A DNA stretch of 64,000 nucleotides. Source: Silene conica (lineage: Eukaryota > Streptophyta > Magnoliopsida > Caryophyllales > Caryophyllaceae). The stretch covers positions 43,482,772 to 43,546,771 of the forward strand of contig CM055314.2 of NCBI GenBank assembly GCA_029255685.2, in the 5' to 3' direction. Numbering within the stretch: the stretch's first letter is position 1; each line of letters begins with the position of its first letter. Below, one piece after another: positions 8,938-20,563 of this stretch. The notes beneath the pieces are model-generated. The model searched no databases, was not told the origin of the DNA, and was given only the letters and a program-made list of their open reading frames with translations. Position numbers and translations under genes: made by a program.

Positions 8938-10870
8938 AACGATCCTCAGGCCTAAACTAAACGAGTAATAATGAACGTAGGAAGAGTCAAATAAAATGAA
9001 CCCCGAGATGAAACTGTTAGGAGCCCCTAAAAGGAACGGGATGAGTTAGGGCCCCCCTCACACCAAACCTGGTCCCTTTCTGTTCTGTCTCGGGAACCCA
9101 ATGAGAGTAATTGAAGAGTGGGGTAGATTGTATAGTGACCTAGTTATCTGGTACTAACGTTCTTGCATGAGAAGGAATGAGGTAAGTTATGATGTGAAAT
9201 ATGGTTGGTAATATATACTGCGAATCATGAGAATGATGTTGAATGTTGACTGAGATATACTATTTCTGGTATTGAGAACAAGAGTTTTGAATATGAGCTT
9301 TACTTGTATATGGTGATATGCATGCGGCTATATGATCCCTGAACCGTTAGGTAGAGGTATAGTAATGTGTAATGAGTTGATGAGCTATAGCTACCTAAAA
9401 GGATAGATGTAGGAGAGAAATGATCATGATTAACAGGAATGGTTAGTAGAGCCAGATATGCTATGTCGTTATAGGATGTGGAACCAAGTTAAGTCTTATG
9501 GGTAAAACTAGTAGACCGAACCGGAGGTTGTGTTCGTTGATAATTGTCTGTACTATTCTATGTGTGTATACACTTCTTAATTGCATGCCTTATACCTTGC
9601 AAGAGTTTACTGATAGGCATACTAGGCAAATGTGATCGGAAGTTGAGATTTATGATTATATTATTTTACTAATTGCTTTAGCAATCCATGTTTAGTAATA
9701 CGCAGAATGTGTGTTCTAAGCTATGAATGTATATAGTCATGTGTTGCGTATATCGTATTTTAAATTTTATGCCTGTTATATACATTTAAATTCGTTATGA
9801 AGTTTGTCATCAATAAGGGATACGTAGTAGCTCCTAGGTTATATTTCCGTACTTGGATACACCTGTATAACTATCAAGTTAATTAATTGATTTTATTTTC
9901 AGTTTCGAAACCTTTACCGTATTTTGATGCCAACTACAATTGAAATGAGGAATGAATGTTAACATGGTACAGAGTGATGTCTATGCTTCAAATGATTATC
10001 AATGTGTTTGGATAAGAAAGGTTGAGTGTGGATGTAGTAGTGTGTAGTTGCATAGGGACCAAAATTTTAATAAGTTTTCAGAATGTTACCTGGTTTGTCC
10101 GGGCTGTCACTTTATACGTGTTTCATAATTGAGGGTGAAATTTTTATGTGTGATAACCTGCTGGGTTTGGTTTACAATACTAGCGTTTTATCTTGATATG
10201 AGTTATGTCTTTGGGAGAAATAATTCTTTTATTCGACAGTAGGCAGACTGTTACTGCATAGTCCCGTCTTGACCTATCTTTTGTAACAGAAATCATTCAA
10301 AAACTTGGTTATTGTTTATGCATAATTCCAACTCTACTGTTCAGAATATGCGTTCACGCTTTCAAATGATAAGTCATGTAAAATCTAAGGGTCGTTATTT
10401 AATTGTGATTCTTGCAAGTTGCCTAAATTTCTGTTGGATTGATGTAAAGATCTTAACCAGACTGAATGAGTTATAAAAATTGTATTAAATAATTTCCTTG
10501 AAATATGCATTCGATTCTTTCCTATGATCATATACTCCTGTATATTTTCTCAAAACTATAATCGCTCACACCTTAGGTAAACTGTTATTTATTTATGATT
10601 GGGTAAGTTGTTGCATAACATTTACTTGGTGAACTTATGAGATATGTAAGTACATATAAAAGTTTAATCGAATGTGAATTATGTGATGTGACCACGTGAC
10701 ATCCTGATATGGCATTAGTAACATGAATAGTAGACATATGGTATGAGTATGAACCTCACTACATGATAGCGTAACCCTGTTTATTTCGTCAAGTTTAATA
10801 TAGAATCGTTCCAATTATAAGTCTAATATTATGATCTCCAAATGAATATGTGCTGCTCGTATGTGATGTT

Positions 10871-11613
10871 TTTTTTTTTTTTTTGATAAAATGTGAGAAA
10901 ATATATATATCAAAAAAGGATGAAAAATCCTTATGTTACAATCATGTGGGCTATGGTTCGAACCCCATTAGCACTCCAAAGCACATAAAACCAAAAACCA
11001 GTGTAAAACAAAAAACAACATTCCAGCCACCTTAACACATAACAGCTCCCAACCTACTCTTCCTTGAATTTGATTCTGGCCTCAATTTCTTTTTTGATTT
11101 GGACAGCTAGTATCTCAGGCTTGACAATAAGTCCATTGACTCGGGCATTATTCCTTTGGATCCAAATGTGGTAGTATAGAGCAGTCATGATCAGTGCCAG
11201 CTTCTGCCATTGGGGATCTCCAGAGCTTCCCTGCAACATGATACTTTAAGAAGGAAACCTGATCTGCAACAGCTTCTCAAAAGCCTCTCTGGTTTTACAA
11301 CTATAAGGACAATCTATGAACAGGTGATCTCTCGTTTCTGCAGCTGCACCACAAGCACAACACAAATCATCACTGCAGCACCCGTGACTGAAAAGCTTAA
11401 CTTTCAGGTTTAAGCCATTTGTAAAGGTAAACCAAGTGATGACACCATGTTTTGGTATATTCCAAGTATTCCAGCAGAGTTTTGTCCATTCTGGTTGGCT
11501 CCAGATGGGACTAACCATGTATATCCTTGCTTTACTGTGTAACCATGAGGGCTAGGGGTCCATATATCATTAGTGTAACCAGGTTTCAGGGCTTCTTTTG
11601 CTTTACAGAGTAT
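10871..11613 (-). mobile_element. 5'-truncated LINE fragment
   Basis: Poly(T) at about 10869-10884 is the poly(A) tail of a minus-strand LINE. The insertion is flanked by CTCGTATGTGATGTT (10856-10870) and CTCGCATGTGATGTT (11614-11628), a 15-base target duplication with one mismatch. Only the last 0.74 kb of the element was copied. Confidence 0.9.
11054..11518 (-). pseudogene. LINE ORF2 C-terminal remnant (zf-RVT)
   Basis: Encodes the C-terminal zinc region of a LINE replicase, with KLCWNTWNIPKHGVITW, CCACGAAAETRDH and LFIDCPYS, similar to but clearly diverged from the full LINE at 2826-7605. The frame breaks around 11240 (the two parts lie at 11246-11518 and 11054-11239) and nothing upstream was copied, so it is not functional. 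It shows at least two related LINE lineages have moved in this genome. Confidence 0.85.
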
Positions 11614-13550
11614 CTCGCATGTGATGTTAAAAGCATGTTTATCTGTGCCAAGTGGCAGAATGAAATTTAACTGGTAAGCTTATTAGCATAATATAGCAAT
11701 CTAATGGTTATACGTAATTGTGATTATTGGCACAATGTGAATCTAGTTGATGTTCTTTCGTATATTGATGGTTTACCTCTGTCTAGTCCGCTGTGATTGT
11801 AGTCCTTATAACTTTTACGAGTGTATTGTTACACCATACAGTGAATTGTATAATGTTATACTTAGAATCTGATCACGATGTGTTGAATCATTAATTGTTT
11901 GACATATGATTTATGGAAGTACTAGTTGGTGAATTCGCTTACTTTTATCGTTGAATTTTGCTTCATAATTCGTGAACTAAAAGAACAACGTCTAGTAAGA
12001 GGAGTCGGGATGTCTCCGTGTAGTCTTGTTTCGATCAATAACTTGTAAAATTGTTTTGGATTCGTGTTTATAAATTGTCATAGTGTTTCAAACGTTTCAA
12101 GATAATTTCAAAAGTGATAAACCATGATAAAGCTTGATGTTTGATAATTATGGTGATTGGTTGCAATGTGACAATTCTGTAGCTATGTGTCGATGAAGTC
12201 TTGTTGGAATGTTGATTGCTGCACATTGTATAAACGCTTATTTTGCCAGTCGTATATAGTAATAGTTTCATGACAAATGATGTAAGGTGAGTGGATGGAT
12301 ATGTACCTAAGTGATTTTTGTTAGCCTATTGATACCTAGGAATGTTAAACGGTCTTGGGAGTCTATGAATTGAGTATATATTGTGGGATACGTAAATGTT
12401 CCATGTTTAATCATTTTGATAAACTTTGACCATGTCTTTCCTATAATATGTTTGCGAACATGAAAAGTTTTTTTTTATTTGTCGATTAGGGACTCTGACT
12501 GGAATATATATTGATTTTTGTATTAAAATTTCAATGTTATGTAAGTGTTAGCTGCGCTGAACCTGTTTTACTGCGTAACGTGATTTCTACAAATCCTAGT
12601 GCTCTTGATAGTGCTCGAGGTTATTTGATTACATCATACTTGCTATGGGTTTCTTTTGAGTACTTATTTGAGTTGTATACTCGAAGTTGTCCTTTTATTT
12701 TGATAGTTGCAATTTTCTATTGATAAGATAAATCTTTTGTTTGCGAGCTGGGTAAGCTTTTGGTAATCGATTAGTTGGAGTTATGTATTATGATTCTGTA
12801 TTAGATTGATTGGTATAGCAAGCAAGTTTTTGTCTTATGAACTGTGGAATTTTAAGTGTAAATACAAGCATGTTAATGAATTTAGTTAAGATATGTACGC
12901 GGTCATGTTAATTGCTGATGGGATAGAGTTTGTGGGGACTGAACGATTGCTCGTGAGACTAGAACAAAGGCCATGAATGAGGTTGTGTTGAGATTGCAGT
13001 TCAGTGTTTTGTCGAGTTGCCGAATCCTTTGACCTTGAGTCGTGGGTGTGTAACATAGAGTTTTACTCTCTAAGTGTGGAACAGTTCCTTTCATGGAATA
13101 TTCGGCAATATCGATAATGAAATTGAGATGGGGACTGGTTACTAGTATTGAGTCATGAGTTATTAGGCCGTGGTACCATAATGTGTTCGGTCCAGTGTGA
13201 CCATGGTTATTGAACTACTTTTTTTACGAATTTGGAATTGACATTGAGATGGAAATATTGTATTGCGGTTTATTCTACCAGTCCACTCACCCCTTGTCTC
13301 TGGTTTTAGGTTCGGCGATGAGCATAAGATACTCGATTACTTGGAGTAAGATTTGTTTTTTTTTAAGATAAAGTTATGAGCTAGAATTTTATAATGGGGT
13401 TACGGGGACGTAACCATGCTTTTAAGGAGGATATGATTGTAAAATCTTAACGATTTTGTCATGGCAAATTGTTATGTCGTGAATGGTTGCATCTACTTGA
13501 TAACTTCTGCTATGCATCTTATTGTGTTTAGCGAATTTTGTTATACATGT

Positions 13551-13590
13551 AACTTTGGGGACAAAGTTTTTCTTAACGAGGGTAGAATGT
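13551..13590 (+). other. Cryptic second 3' end inside X (hairpin, purine tract, LTR-like start)
   Basis: Arms AACTTTG and CAAAGTT with loop GGGA (13551-13568), then 19 nt including CGAGGGTAGAA, then TGTAACATTTCGG at 13588, which looks like the first bases of another gypsy LTR. The same arrangement is at about 2497-2535 and in unit 2. Confidence 0.55.
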
Positions 13591-13705
13591 AACATTTCGG
13601 ATTTTAAAGTACCTTTATTAGTTATTGACTTTATGTGGTGTCCATGTGGTGCCACAATTTGAATTCGTTATGTGTCTAGTGACCAGTTGATGGATCATGA
13701 GATGG

Positions 13706-13726
13706 TGAACTTCGGGGCGAAGTTCA
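13706..13726 (+). other. Primer-tract-proximal hairpin (X, copy B)
   Basis: Arms TGAACTTCG and CGAAGTTCA, loop GGG, ending 17 nt before the LTR at 13744. Confidence 0.7.
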
Positions 13727-13743
13727 TTTTAAGGAGGGAAGAA

Positions 13744-15185
13744 TGTAATACTCCGTATCTTACGCATTTCATTTTAATAATTATTATTTATATTGGCGAG
13801 TCGATAGCGTCTGAATGTGGTATTTAATTTAGTAAGCATTGTTATATTTTATATGCTAGTAATAATATGTAGGGATACAAGTACTAATTGGTATATCGTG
13901 TTTAATTTATGGTTGGGCCTCAATACTATGTTATGGGTACGTGATACATAGTTGGAAGTTGGATGTGTGATATAGCCTCGGGTTTGACTCGAGACCTAAT
14001 ATTATAAGTATTATATGATGTTATAGTACTATAGTAATCACTAGTTAACGGTAGTGTACGAGTTATGTTTGTATATCGAGTTGGGCTCGTTTTGATCGTA
14101 TGGGTAACAGGATGAACCCTCATTGACTGGGCCAAGTCACCAGACCCGTTGCCTACGAAAACAAAACATACACAAACCTCGACTAACAACCCTATCGGCT
14201 ATCACCTAGGGTATGAAAAACAAAACGGCACTCAACCCTAAAACGCTATTTTGATGAATATTTCCACCCACCCCATCTTTGGTAGCGACGACTGTCATAA
14301 GTACGAGAGGGAGAGAGAGAGAGACGGTTGTCACGGCGGCAGTCAGGGACGTCCGAGTCGAAATCCGGCGAAAGCATAAGGTGGAGGTTTCCGCGTGGAA
14401 CACTTTTAGTTGCAGTTGCTCTCTTGTCGTAACCTTTCTGCAGCTCCGAGGTAGGGGAATACCGTATGCCTGTTGATGAGTTATTTGATTATTAATCGTT
14501 GTTAACAATGTTAATCTTATTATATTGAATGATTGATATATTGCTTTATTTGATTGAATAATTCTGTGACACGATATGATGTGACGAATAATGGGTCTTG
14601 TGATATGGAGTGGAGTATATTGGGTCTTGTGATATGGAGTGGAGTATATTGGGTCTTGTGATATGGAGTGGAGTATATTGGGTCTTGTGACTGGTGTGGA
14701 GTATATTGGGTCTTGTGATTGGTGTGGAGGTAATGGGTCTTGTGATCGGTGCGGAGTTTATTTGGTGTTGGATCGGTGCGGAGTTTATTTGGCGTTGGAT
14801 CGGTGCGGAGGATATTATATTGTTATCTTATTTATCTTTCTACTCAACCTCGCGGTTGACCCTGTGTATTCGTGTGACACCTACGATGATCCGGAATGGG
14901 GAGTAGATTTTACAGGTCGGTGATAGATGGATTGGGAGCTTGGGCATGGAGAGAGACATGGCTTAGATCACACTTAGATATCTTCAGTTGTACCTTTATT
15001 TTTTTTTATCAAAGTTTGGTTCTCGTAGTTGTTGTAATATCAAGTTTAAATTTAATCACTTTTTGTGTAAAGTACTTTGGTTTGCTTACTTTGTTATTCA
15101 CTACCTCGGATATTCCGAGATGGTAACAGCTTTATTTATTTGAGAATGTCTTGCTAAAGGCTCTTAAATAAATGGGGGTGTTACA
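13744..15185 (+). mobile_element. X LTR-B
   Basis: 1442-base LTR, TGTAATACTCC to GGTGTTACA, without the LINE. The base after it begins T's RT coding sequence, so this is the right edge of the X insertion. The left target duplication is lost, so the target repeat cannot be checked. Confidence 0.9.
14593..14816 (+). repeat. 29-bp minisatellite in X LTR-B
   Basis: Same unit order as in LTR-A, so the array is older than the split of the X copies. Confidence 0.85.
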
Positions 15186-15280
15186 TTACCGCCAAAGAGG
15201 GACTTAGATTTTGGCATTGGTCTGAAACCCGGGGCTGAGCCAATTTCTAAAGCACCTTATCGCATGGGACCTAAGGAATT
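15186..15280 (+). pseudogene. T reverse transcriptase, first part
   Basis: Reads [20 protein letters not shown] and continues to YRMGPKE, the conserved segment before the RT palm in Tekay-like gypsy elements. It is cut at 15280 by Y and resumes at 18920. In unit 2 the two parts are joined in frame (57767 onward). Confidence 0.9.
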
Positions 15281-16554
15281 TGCACTGAAATGGAGAGCCT
15301 TCATACGATTCTTTGCATCCAAGAAAACTTGCCTTAACTATCATCAATTCATGTCTTAGTATTCTCATTGTGAAAGGCAATTAAGCAAAGAAAGAAAGCA
15401 CGAAAACTGATTTCAACAACATTTCAGAAACTGGTTTTTTGTCAGATTTCTGGCCTGTTTTCAAATGCTTATATCTAAAGATTGACATGGTCATTTTTTG
15501 TGTTCTTTAGCTTCCTAGAATCTTGAAGATGTCTTTTAACCTATCGAGTTGGATTCAAACAAAAGTTCCAAACAGATTTTGCACAACAGCCCCTCAAAGA
15601 CTGTCACGATTTTTGAATGCAATGTTGTTCTGTTTTGACCTGTCAGTACTCAAAGCTCAATATCTGAAGTTTGGCTTATTATTTTGGGTTGATTCTTTTT
15701 GGAGAGTAAAGTTAACTCATTTATCTTTCCAAAGAGCTATCATACGTCCCTAAATTCATTCTGAGCTAAGAGATATGGCTTCTACAAGATAGGGCTGAGT
15801 TGCTGAAACTTTCAGAAGTAAAGGGGCTGCATTGTTTCGAGGTGTCCTTGGGATTAGGGTAAGGGGCTGGTTGTTTATGGTCCTTATCTTAATCCCTCTT
15901 TTGTTCAAGCATCTTCAAAAGCACAAGGAATCAATTGCCAAAAGCATGGGATCAGAAAAGGGCCTGAAACTTTCAGATTTGGTCTTCCCAAAAGCAAAGG
16001 ACAAGTCACTTTCAATGCAGAATTGTGTAAGAGGGCAGCCTGTTTTAGCTTGTTATTTTGTGTTGTTTTCAGCCGTGGCTTTTGCTCTATGTAAGGATTT
16101 TATGAACTCTTGTAAGCCCTTAGATTAAACAATAGATGTATGGTTAGGATGTAATGGCTTGGCCTATATAAAGCAAGCTAACACCCTTGTAAAAATCAGA
16201 TTTTGAGAATTAAGAAATAGAAAAGAAGGTTTTGAAAACCCTTTTTAGTTCATTGCTTTGTGCTTGAACAACTCCATTACTTCGTGTTTGGAGCCATGTT
16301 CCCGTCTTGCTTCGTGTTCTGGACGAGTACATGAAGAAGAGTGAGTCCTTGCTTCGTGATCTTGGATGATCTCTTAGGCTTAAACTTGCTTCGTGTTCTG
16401 GTTTAAGTCATATCCTAGTCTTGAGCCTTTGGCTCAAGTCATATCCTTTACTATTGTTCAAATAAAAACCTCAAAATAACAACTCAAAACCGAGACAAAA
16501 ACAACTCCTAAAAACAGCCCCATTTTGAAGTATTCATGGGTCCATTTCTGTTCA
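15281..16554 (+). mobile_element. Y LTR 1
   Basis: 1274-base LTR from TGCACTGAAATGG to TTTCTGTTCA. TATATAAA at 16165-16172. The first half (U3) matches LTR 3 but not LTR 2, whereas the second half (R/U5) matches LTR 2. No protein is encoded; small open frames here are chance. Confidence 0.85.
16248..16438 (+). other. Y R/U5 hairpin array (LTR 1)
   Basis: Five hairpins with a related loop. 16248-16269: GTTCA/TGAAC, loop TTGCTTTGTGCT. 16272-16293: CTCCA/TGGAG, loop TTACTTCGTGTT. 16303-16325: CGTC/GACG, loop TTGCTTCGTGTTCTG. 16345-16367: GTCC/GGAT (one wobble), loop TTGCTTCGTGATCTT. 16379-16407: CTTAAAC/GTTTAAG, loop TTGCTTCGTGTTCTG. A separate CTTGAGCC/GGCTCAAG hairpin with loop TTT lies at 16420-16438; in LTR 2 one of its C-G pairs is a G-T wobble. 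Confidence 0.65.
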
Positions 16555-16896
16555 ATTGGTATCAGAGCTTCGGCTCTTGCGTTTTCTTAAACCAAGACGG
16601 TCTTGGGAACGGGTGGGACTTGGTGTCTTAGGGTGTGAACTCTCAATCTGTGCGTGGCTTGATTGAGTGTGTTGGCTTTGGTTCGAGCATTTGTATGATG
16701 CTTGAATCGAGTTGGCTAAACAAGGGGATTCTAAGTATTTGTTGTGTGCTTTCTTAGGATGTGCATCTTGTTGTCTCCCTCTTTAACATATACCACTCCC
16801 TTTGGCTTAATTTGTTTTGTTTTCGAAACCGTTTTTGTTGTACCATATTTTTAAACCCGAAAGTTTGAGGACAAACTTTTTTCAACAAAGGGAGTT
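16555..16896 (+). mobile_element. Y internal domain 1, non-coding
   Basis: 342 bases with a tRNA-iMet primer site (TGGTATCAGAGC, 16557-16568) at the left and a hairpin plus purine tract (AACAAAGGGAGTT) at the right; no gene. The primer-site flank GCTTCGGCTCTTG is the same as in U, suggesting a shared or related helper. Confidence 0.85.
16860..16879 (+). other. Primer-tract-proximal hairpin (Y, first)
   Basis: Arms AAAGTTTG and CAAACTTT, loop AGGA, ending 17 nt before LTR 2 at 16897. Confidence 0.7.
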
Positions 16897-18021
16897 TGCA
16901 CTAAAATGGAGAGCCTTCATATGGTTTCGTTTGCATCCAAATGTGGCCTGACTTTCAACCATCATATCTCACGTTTTATGCATGCAAATCATTTGATTTT
17001 TGTGTCATTAGAAAGCTTAAGATCTTAAAAAAACAATGGCTTTTGATCACCTTAATATCTGGTCTATAACTTGAGTTATGGCCGTCCCAAGAAGACTGCG
17101 CATTCTTGGACAGCCCATGACCTATGTGCACTAAAGTTTCAATAAATAAAGATTTACTCAAGATATGAGGTTGATTCTTTTTTAAGGTGAAAGTTAACTC
17201 ATTTAGCTTTCCAAAGAGCTATCATACGTCCCTAAATTCATTGTGAGCTATGAGATGTGCCCTCTGCAAGATACATCTTTTTTCTGAGACTGCTGCCCAG
17301 CCCGGTTTTGGACACCATCACAAATGTGTTGCTATCTTGACTTCCTCTTTTGTTGAGGCATCTTGTAAAGCAAAGGGGATCAAGTGCCAAGTATGTGGGG
17401 ATCAGAAATGGGGCTGAAATTGCAGAGAAAAGGACTAAAGCATTCTGTTTTGGTCTCCCCAAAAGCAAAGGACAAGTCGCTTTCAAAACAGAATGTGTAA
17501 GGGGCTGTTTGTTTTGCTCTTTCTTTTGTGCATTTTGAGCGTGTAACCTAGGGCTTTTGTAAGGTTTTTCTGCTTTCTTTGTAGACCATTAGATCAAAGT
17601 GTAATGTATGGTTAGGATGTAATGGCTTGGCCTATATAAAGCAAGCTAACACCCTTGTAAAAATCAGATTTGAGAATTAAGAAATAGAAAAGAAGGTTTT
17701 GAAAACCCTTTTTAGTTCATTGCTTTGTGCTTGAACAACTCCATTACTTCGTGTTTGGAGCCATGTTCCCGTCTTGCTTCGTGTTCTGGACGAGTACATG
17801 AAGAAGAGTGAGTCCTTGCTTCGTGATCTTGGATGATCTCTTAGGCTTAAACTTCCTTCGTGTTCTGGTTTAAGTCATATCCTAGTCTTGAGCCTTTGGT
17901 TCAAGTCATATCCTTTACTATTGTTCAAATAAAAACCTCAAAATAACAACTCAAAACCGAGACAAAAACAACTCACAAAAACAGCCCCATTTTGAAGTAT
18001 TCATGGGTCCATTTCTGTTCA
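16897..18021 (+). mobile_element. Y LTR 2
   Basis: 1125-base LTR with the same ends as LTR 1, TATA box at 17633-17640 and the hairpin array at 17715-17874. Its U3 after the first 25 bases is different from LTR 1 and 3, so the array contains two U3 types. Confidence 0.85.
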
Positions 18022-18364
18022 ATTGGTATCAGAGCTCCGGCTCTTGTGTTTTCTTAAACCAAGACGGTCTTGGGAACGGGTGGGACTTGGTGTTCTAGGG
18101 TGTGAACTCTCAATCTGTGCGTGGCTTGATTGCGAGTGTTGGCTTTGGTTCGAGCATTTGTATGATGCTTGAATCGAGTTGGCTAAACAAGGGGATTCTA
18201 AGTATTTGCTTTGTGCTTTCTTAGGATGTGCATCTTGTTGTCTCCCTCTTTAACATCTACTACTCCGTTTGGCTTAATTTGTTTTGTTTTAGAAACCGTT
18301 TTTGTTGTACCATATTTTTTAAACCCAAAAGTTTGAGGACAAACTTTTTTCAACAAAGGGTGTT
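18022..18364 (+). mobile_element. Y internal domain 2, non-coding
   Basis: Second copy of the 342-base internal domain; primer site at 18024-18035, AGGA-loop hairpin at 18327-18348 (arms AAAAGTTTG/CAAACTTTT) 16-17 nt before LTR 3. Confidence 0.85.
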
Positions 18365-18919
18365 TGCACTGAAATGGAGAGCCTTCATACGATTCTTTGC
18401 ATCCAAGAAAACTTGCCTTAACTAATATCAATTCATGTCTTAGTATTCTCATTGTGAAAGGCAATTAAGCAAAGAAAGAAAGCACGAAAACTGATTTCAA
18501 CAACATTTCAGAAACTGGTTTTTTGTCAGATTTCTGGCCTGTTTTCAAATGCTTATATCTAAAGATTGACATGGTCATTTTTTGTGTTCTTTAGCTTCCT
18601 AGAATCTTGAAGATGTCTTTTAACCTATCGAGTTGGATTCAAACAAAAGTTCCAAACAGATTTTGCACAACATCCCCTCAAAGACTGTCACGATTTTTGA
18701 ATGCAATGTTGTTCTGTTTTGACCTGTCAGTACTCAAAGCTCAATATCTGAAGTTTGGCTTATTATTTTGGGTTGATTCTTTTTGGAGAGTAAAGTTAAC
18801 GCATTTATCTTTCCAAAGAGCTATCATACGTCCCTAAATTCATTCTGAGCTAAGAGATATGGCTTCTACAAGATAGGGCTGAGTTGCTGAAACTTTCAGA
18901 AGTAAAGGGGCTGCATTGT
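18365..18919 (+). mobile_element. Y LTR 3, 3'-truncated
   Basis: First 554 bases of an LTR 1-type LTR, then an abrupt switch back to T's RT at ACGAATTG (18920). No target duplication; two target bases present in unit 2 (57862-57863) are missing. Confidence 0.85.
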
Positions 18920-20006
18920 ACGAATTGAGGAAGCAATTGGATGAGTTAGCCAGCAAGGGGTATGTGCGCCAAGTGTATCGCCTTGGGGAGCGCCAGTGTT
19001 GTTTGTAAAGAGGAAGGATGGAACCATGCGGCTGTGTGTGGATTACAGGGAGCTTAATAATGTGACGATCAAGAATAGGTATCCTTTACCTCGCATTGAT
19101 GATCTTTTTGACCAGTTGAATGGGGCTGGTGTGTTTTCCAAAATTGATTTGAGGTCAGGGTATCATCAGCTGAGAATGAAAGATGCGGATATCCACAAGA
19201 CTGCGTTCAGATCGAGGTATGGGCATTATGAATTTGTGGTGATGCCATTTGGTTTGACTAATGCACTTGCTGTTTTCATGAATATGATGAACAGAGTGTT
19301 TAGTCCCTATTTGGACCAGTTTGTGGTGGTGTTTATCGATGACATCTTGGTGTATTCGAAGAATAGAGAAGAACATGCTAAACATTTGAGCTTAGTGCTG
19401 CAGACTTTGAGGGATCATCAATTGTATGCCAAGTTGAGTAAGTGCGAGTTTTGGCTCAAGAAAGTTGTTTTTCTGGGCCATGTGGTGTCTAAGGAGGGTG
19501 TGTCAGTCGACCCTAGCAAGATAGAAGCCATATCGAAATGGGAACGACCAAGGAATGTGGCCGACATTCGTAGTTTCTTGGGTTTGGCTGGTTATTACAG
19601 GAGGTTCGTGAAAGATTTTTCGAAGATAGCTAAACCGATGACTTCATTGATGCGGAAGGAGAACAGATTTGTCCGGGACGAGAGTTGTGAAAGGGCATTC
19701 CTAGATCTGAAGGAGCGTATTACTACAGCTCCTATCCTTGCTTTGCCAGAGGGAAGTGAGAACTTTGAAGTTTATACCGATGCGTCCAAAAAGGGTATGG
19801 GTTGTGTTCTAATGCAGAATGGGAGAGTGATCGCGTATGCTTCTAGGCAGCTGAAGCCTTTTGAGGAGAATTATCCGACGCATGATTTAGAGCTGGGAGC
19901 AGTGGTTTTTGCACTAAAGCTGTGGCGACATTATCTTTATGGAGCTACATTTAAGGTGTATTCCGATCATAAGAGCCGAAGTACATCTATACTCAGAGGG
20001 AGCTAA
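18920..20006 (+). pseudogene. T reverse transcriptase-RNase H (unit 1)
   Basis: Ty3/gypsy RT and RNase H, which copy element RNA to DNA and digest the template. RT motifs: [52 protein letters not shown] (catalytic DD, about 19340). RNase [13 protein letters not shown] and a Glu in [13 protein letters not shown]. Breaks: a G run one base shorter than in unit 2 near 18957-18960 shifts frame before the palm; a missing base near 19977, shared with unit 2, shifts frame in RNase H and gives a stop at 20004-20006. Only the ATG at 18996 opens the long frame. Not functional. Confidence 0.93.
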
Positions 20007-20563
20007 ACATGCGCCAGAGGAGATGGATCGAGCTTATTGGCGATTATGATATGGAGATTTTGTACAAAGAAGGAAAGGCTAATGTGGTGGCTGATGCATT
20101 GAGTAGGAAGTCCGGTCACGCTCTATGCACAACTATGTCCAGACTGAGTATGTATCGTGAGTTGGGCCATATGGGAATCGCTGTGATCAGGAAGGGTGAG
20201 ACCCTGGGGGATTTGACGATCGAGCCTGAATTATATTCTGAGATTCGAGAAAGACAGAAGAGTGATCCTAGAATTCAGAAGTGGCGTGAGGCAGTGAGCA
20301 AACCTAGTGATGCAGAGCCATATTCTAAGTTCGAGGTCCACAGAGATGATAGTTTGAGGTTCGATGGGAGATGGTGTGTGCCCGAGGATGAGGAGCTAAA
20401 GAGAAAGATTATGGTCGAGGCTCATTCTACACCTTATTCCGTCCATCCTGGAGGGGATAAATTGTATAAGGACCTGAAGAAAGCTTTTTGGTGGCCAAAG
20501 ATGAAGGAAGAGGTAGCTAAGTTTGTTTCCCGTTACTTGGTATGTCAGAAGGTCAAAGGATAA
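20007..20563 (+). pseudogene. T RNase H end and integrase zinc region (unit 1)
   Basis: Continues T pol after the frameshift: [16 protein letters not shown] and [12 protein letters not shown] close RNase H, then the integrase N-terminal region with HPGGDKLYKDLKKAFWWPKM. The first Cys of the usual CxxC appears as Tyr (SRYLVCQ). A stop at 20561-20563 interrupts the frame; it is shared with unit 2, so it predates the duplication. Confidence 0.9.

Larger units (their letters stand above)
8923..13743 (+). mobile_element. X internal domain, non-coding (LARD-like)
   Basis: Internal region between LTR-A and LTR-B, about 4.06 kb without the LINE fragment. I find no gag, protease, RT or integrase motif on either strand, so X depends on another element for proteins. 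The 3' end carries two hairpin plus purine-tract signals (13551-13587 and 13706-13743). From 11855 onward it is duplicated in unit 2 (54438-56326). Confidence 0.8.

Noticed and set aside
15523-15753. 76-codon frame repeated in Y LTR 1 and LTR 3
   Set aside because: Lies in U3 upstream of the TATA box; repeated because the LTR is repeated; no motif.
16557-16568. tRNA gene fragments at the primer sites
   Set aside because: Only the 12-base complement of the tRNA 3' end is present, directly after LTRs; no cloverleaf.
15281-18919. Y as a classical TRIM
   Set aside because: The internal domain is TRIM-sized, but LTRs of 1.1-1.3 kb are too long.
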